6,543 bases of DNA from NCBI GenBank assembly GCA_050942695.1, contig JBMNNU010000186.1, positions 1 to 6,543 on the forward strand, read 5' to 3'. Of the stretch, positions 6,148 through 6,543 are shown piece by piece. This DNA is from JBMNNU01 sp050942695 (GTDB lineage: Bacteria > Chloroflexota > UBA6077). A model generated the notes under the pieces. The model searched no databases. It saw only the letters and a program-made list of their open reading frames with translations, and was not told the origin of the DNA. Numbering within the stretch: the first letter of the stretch is position 1; every line of letters begins with the position of its first letter. The position numbers and the translations under genes were made by a program.

Positions 6148-6543
6148 TTTTCCACCTCCGCTAGTAGCTCCTCGGCGCCTTGCGCTTTCAACTGCTGGAA
6201 CAGTCTGGTTCCAAGACCTTCGGCATCTTCGACTGGACCGAACATGCGTCCGCGCACCACTTTCGTACCATCAGAATTGGCAACCATGGCGTCCATCGAG
6301 AGGTCGGTCCCATCAAAAACGCACAGAGCAGCTATAGGGAGCTGACATCCACCGCCGGCCGACCGTAAAAAGGCTCTTTCTGCTTCTGTCGCTACACGTG
6401 TCGCCGGGTGTTCCAGAGTCGCTGCCGCATCCCTGGCTTCCCTATCATCTTCCCTCACCTGTACCGCCAGCGCTCCCTGCCCGACCGCAGGAAGGCATAT
6501 CTCCGGCGATAGAAACTCGGTTGCTTGGTCGCTTCTCCCCAAT
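6144..6543 (-). CDS. hemC: Hydroxymethylbilane synthase (porphobilinogen deaminase), C-terminal part
   Basis: About 133 C-terminal residues are visible; the N-terminal half, roughly 170-180 residues of a family of about 300-310, lies beyond the right edge. HemC polymerises four porphobilinogens into hydroxymethylbilane, the substrate of the HemD domain encoded next. Seen are LPAVGQGALAV (from about 6491 down to 6459), an ATEAERAFLRSAGGGCQLPI stretch (down to about 6333), and a C-terminal domain-3 tail. The Cys in GGGCQLPIAA (codon 6345-6347) is the one that carries the dipyrromethane cofactor in this family, so the enzyme should be active. The TTG at 6542 is an internal codon, not a start: the homologous protein continues upstream of it. 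The TGA stop (6144-6146) overlaps the GTG of the following gene by 4 bases. Confidence 0.95.
   Translation of the reverse strand, partial: LGRSDQATEFLSPEICLPAVGQGALAVQVREDDREARDAAATLEHPATRVATEAERAFLRSAGGGCQLPIAALCVFDGTDLSMDAMVANSDGTKVVRGRMFGPVEDAEGLGTRLFQQLKAQGAEELLAEVEK
6155..6159 (-). promoter_or_regulatory. Ribosome binding site of the cobA-hemD fusion, within hemC
   Basis: GGAGG on the minus strand lies 7 bases before the GTG at 6147, inside the last codons of hemC. It supports the GTG start and the overlapping, coupled arrangement. Confidence 0.65.

Overview
The window holds six genes, all housekeeping or metabolic types. Nothing in it looks like a phage, a transposon, a CRISPR array or a defence system. 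The base composition is moderate to slightly GC-rich, spacing is tight, Shine-Dalgarno sites are clear, and TTG and GTG starts are used. A fused CobA-HemD protein and a membrane-fused spermidine-synthase-like protein fit an anaerobic or environmental bacterium. I lean towards Chloroflexota (Dehalococcoidia-like), or a clostridial-type lineage, but only weakly and from gene content alone.

Layout. 1-1017 (-) is a CinA-family protein, cut by the left edge. 1021-1809 (-) is ThiD, the pyrimidine kinase of thiamine synthesis, 3 bases upstream of cinA and almost certainly co-transcribed with it. 1810-1995 is a 186-base gap with short GTCAGC-type repeats and no recognisable TPP riboswitch. 1996-2781 (-) is a crotonase-fold enoyl-CoA hydratase/isomerase. 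2782-3007 is a divergent intergenic region with a candidate promoter in each direction and a perfect 8+8 bp dyad between them. 3008-4576 (+) is a 522-residue membrane protein with about seven membrane segments and a spermidine-synthase-like Rossmann domain, starting at TTG. 4577-4632 separates two convergent genes and holds a GC-rich hairpin that may be a dispersed repeat. 4633-6147 (-) is a fused uroporphyrinogen-III methyltransferase/uroporphyrinogen-III synthase. It overlaps by 4 bases (GTGA) the end of 6144-6543 (-), hemC (hydroxymethylbilane synthase), which runs off the right edge.

How the genes work together. HemC makes hydroxymethylbilane. The HemD half of the fusion closes it to uroporphyrinogen III. 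The CobA half methylates that to precorrin-2, the branch point to siroheme and corrinoids. ThiD-CinA is a separate cofactor-related pair. The crotonase and the membrane SpeE-like protein share only a divergent control region.

The points most worth a second look are: the amidase domain of CinA, whose catalytic motif has eroded; the SpeE-like domain, which lacks the classical DxxDP loop; the crotonase, with Asp in place of the second catalytic Glu; and the dyad in the divergent promoter region. I see no convincing wholly new system.
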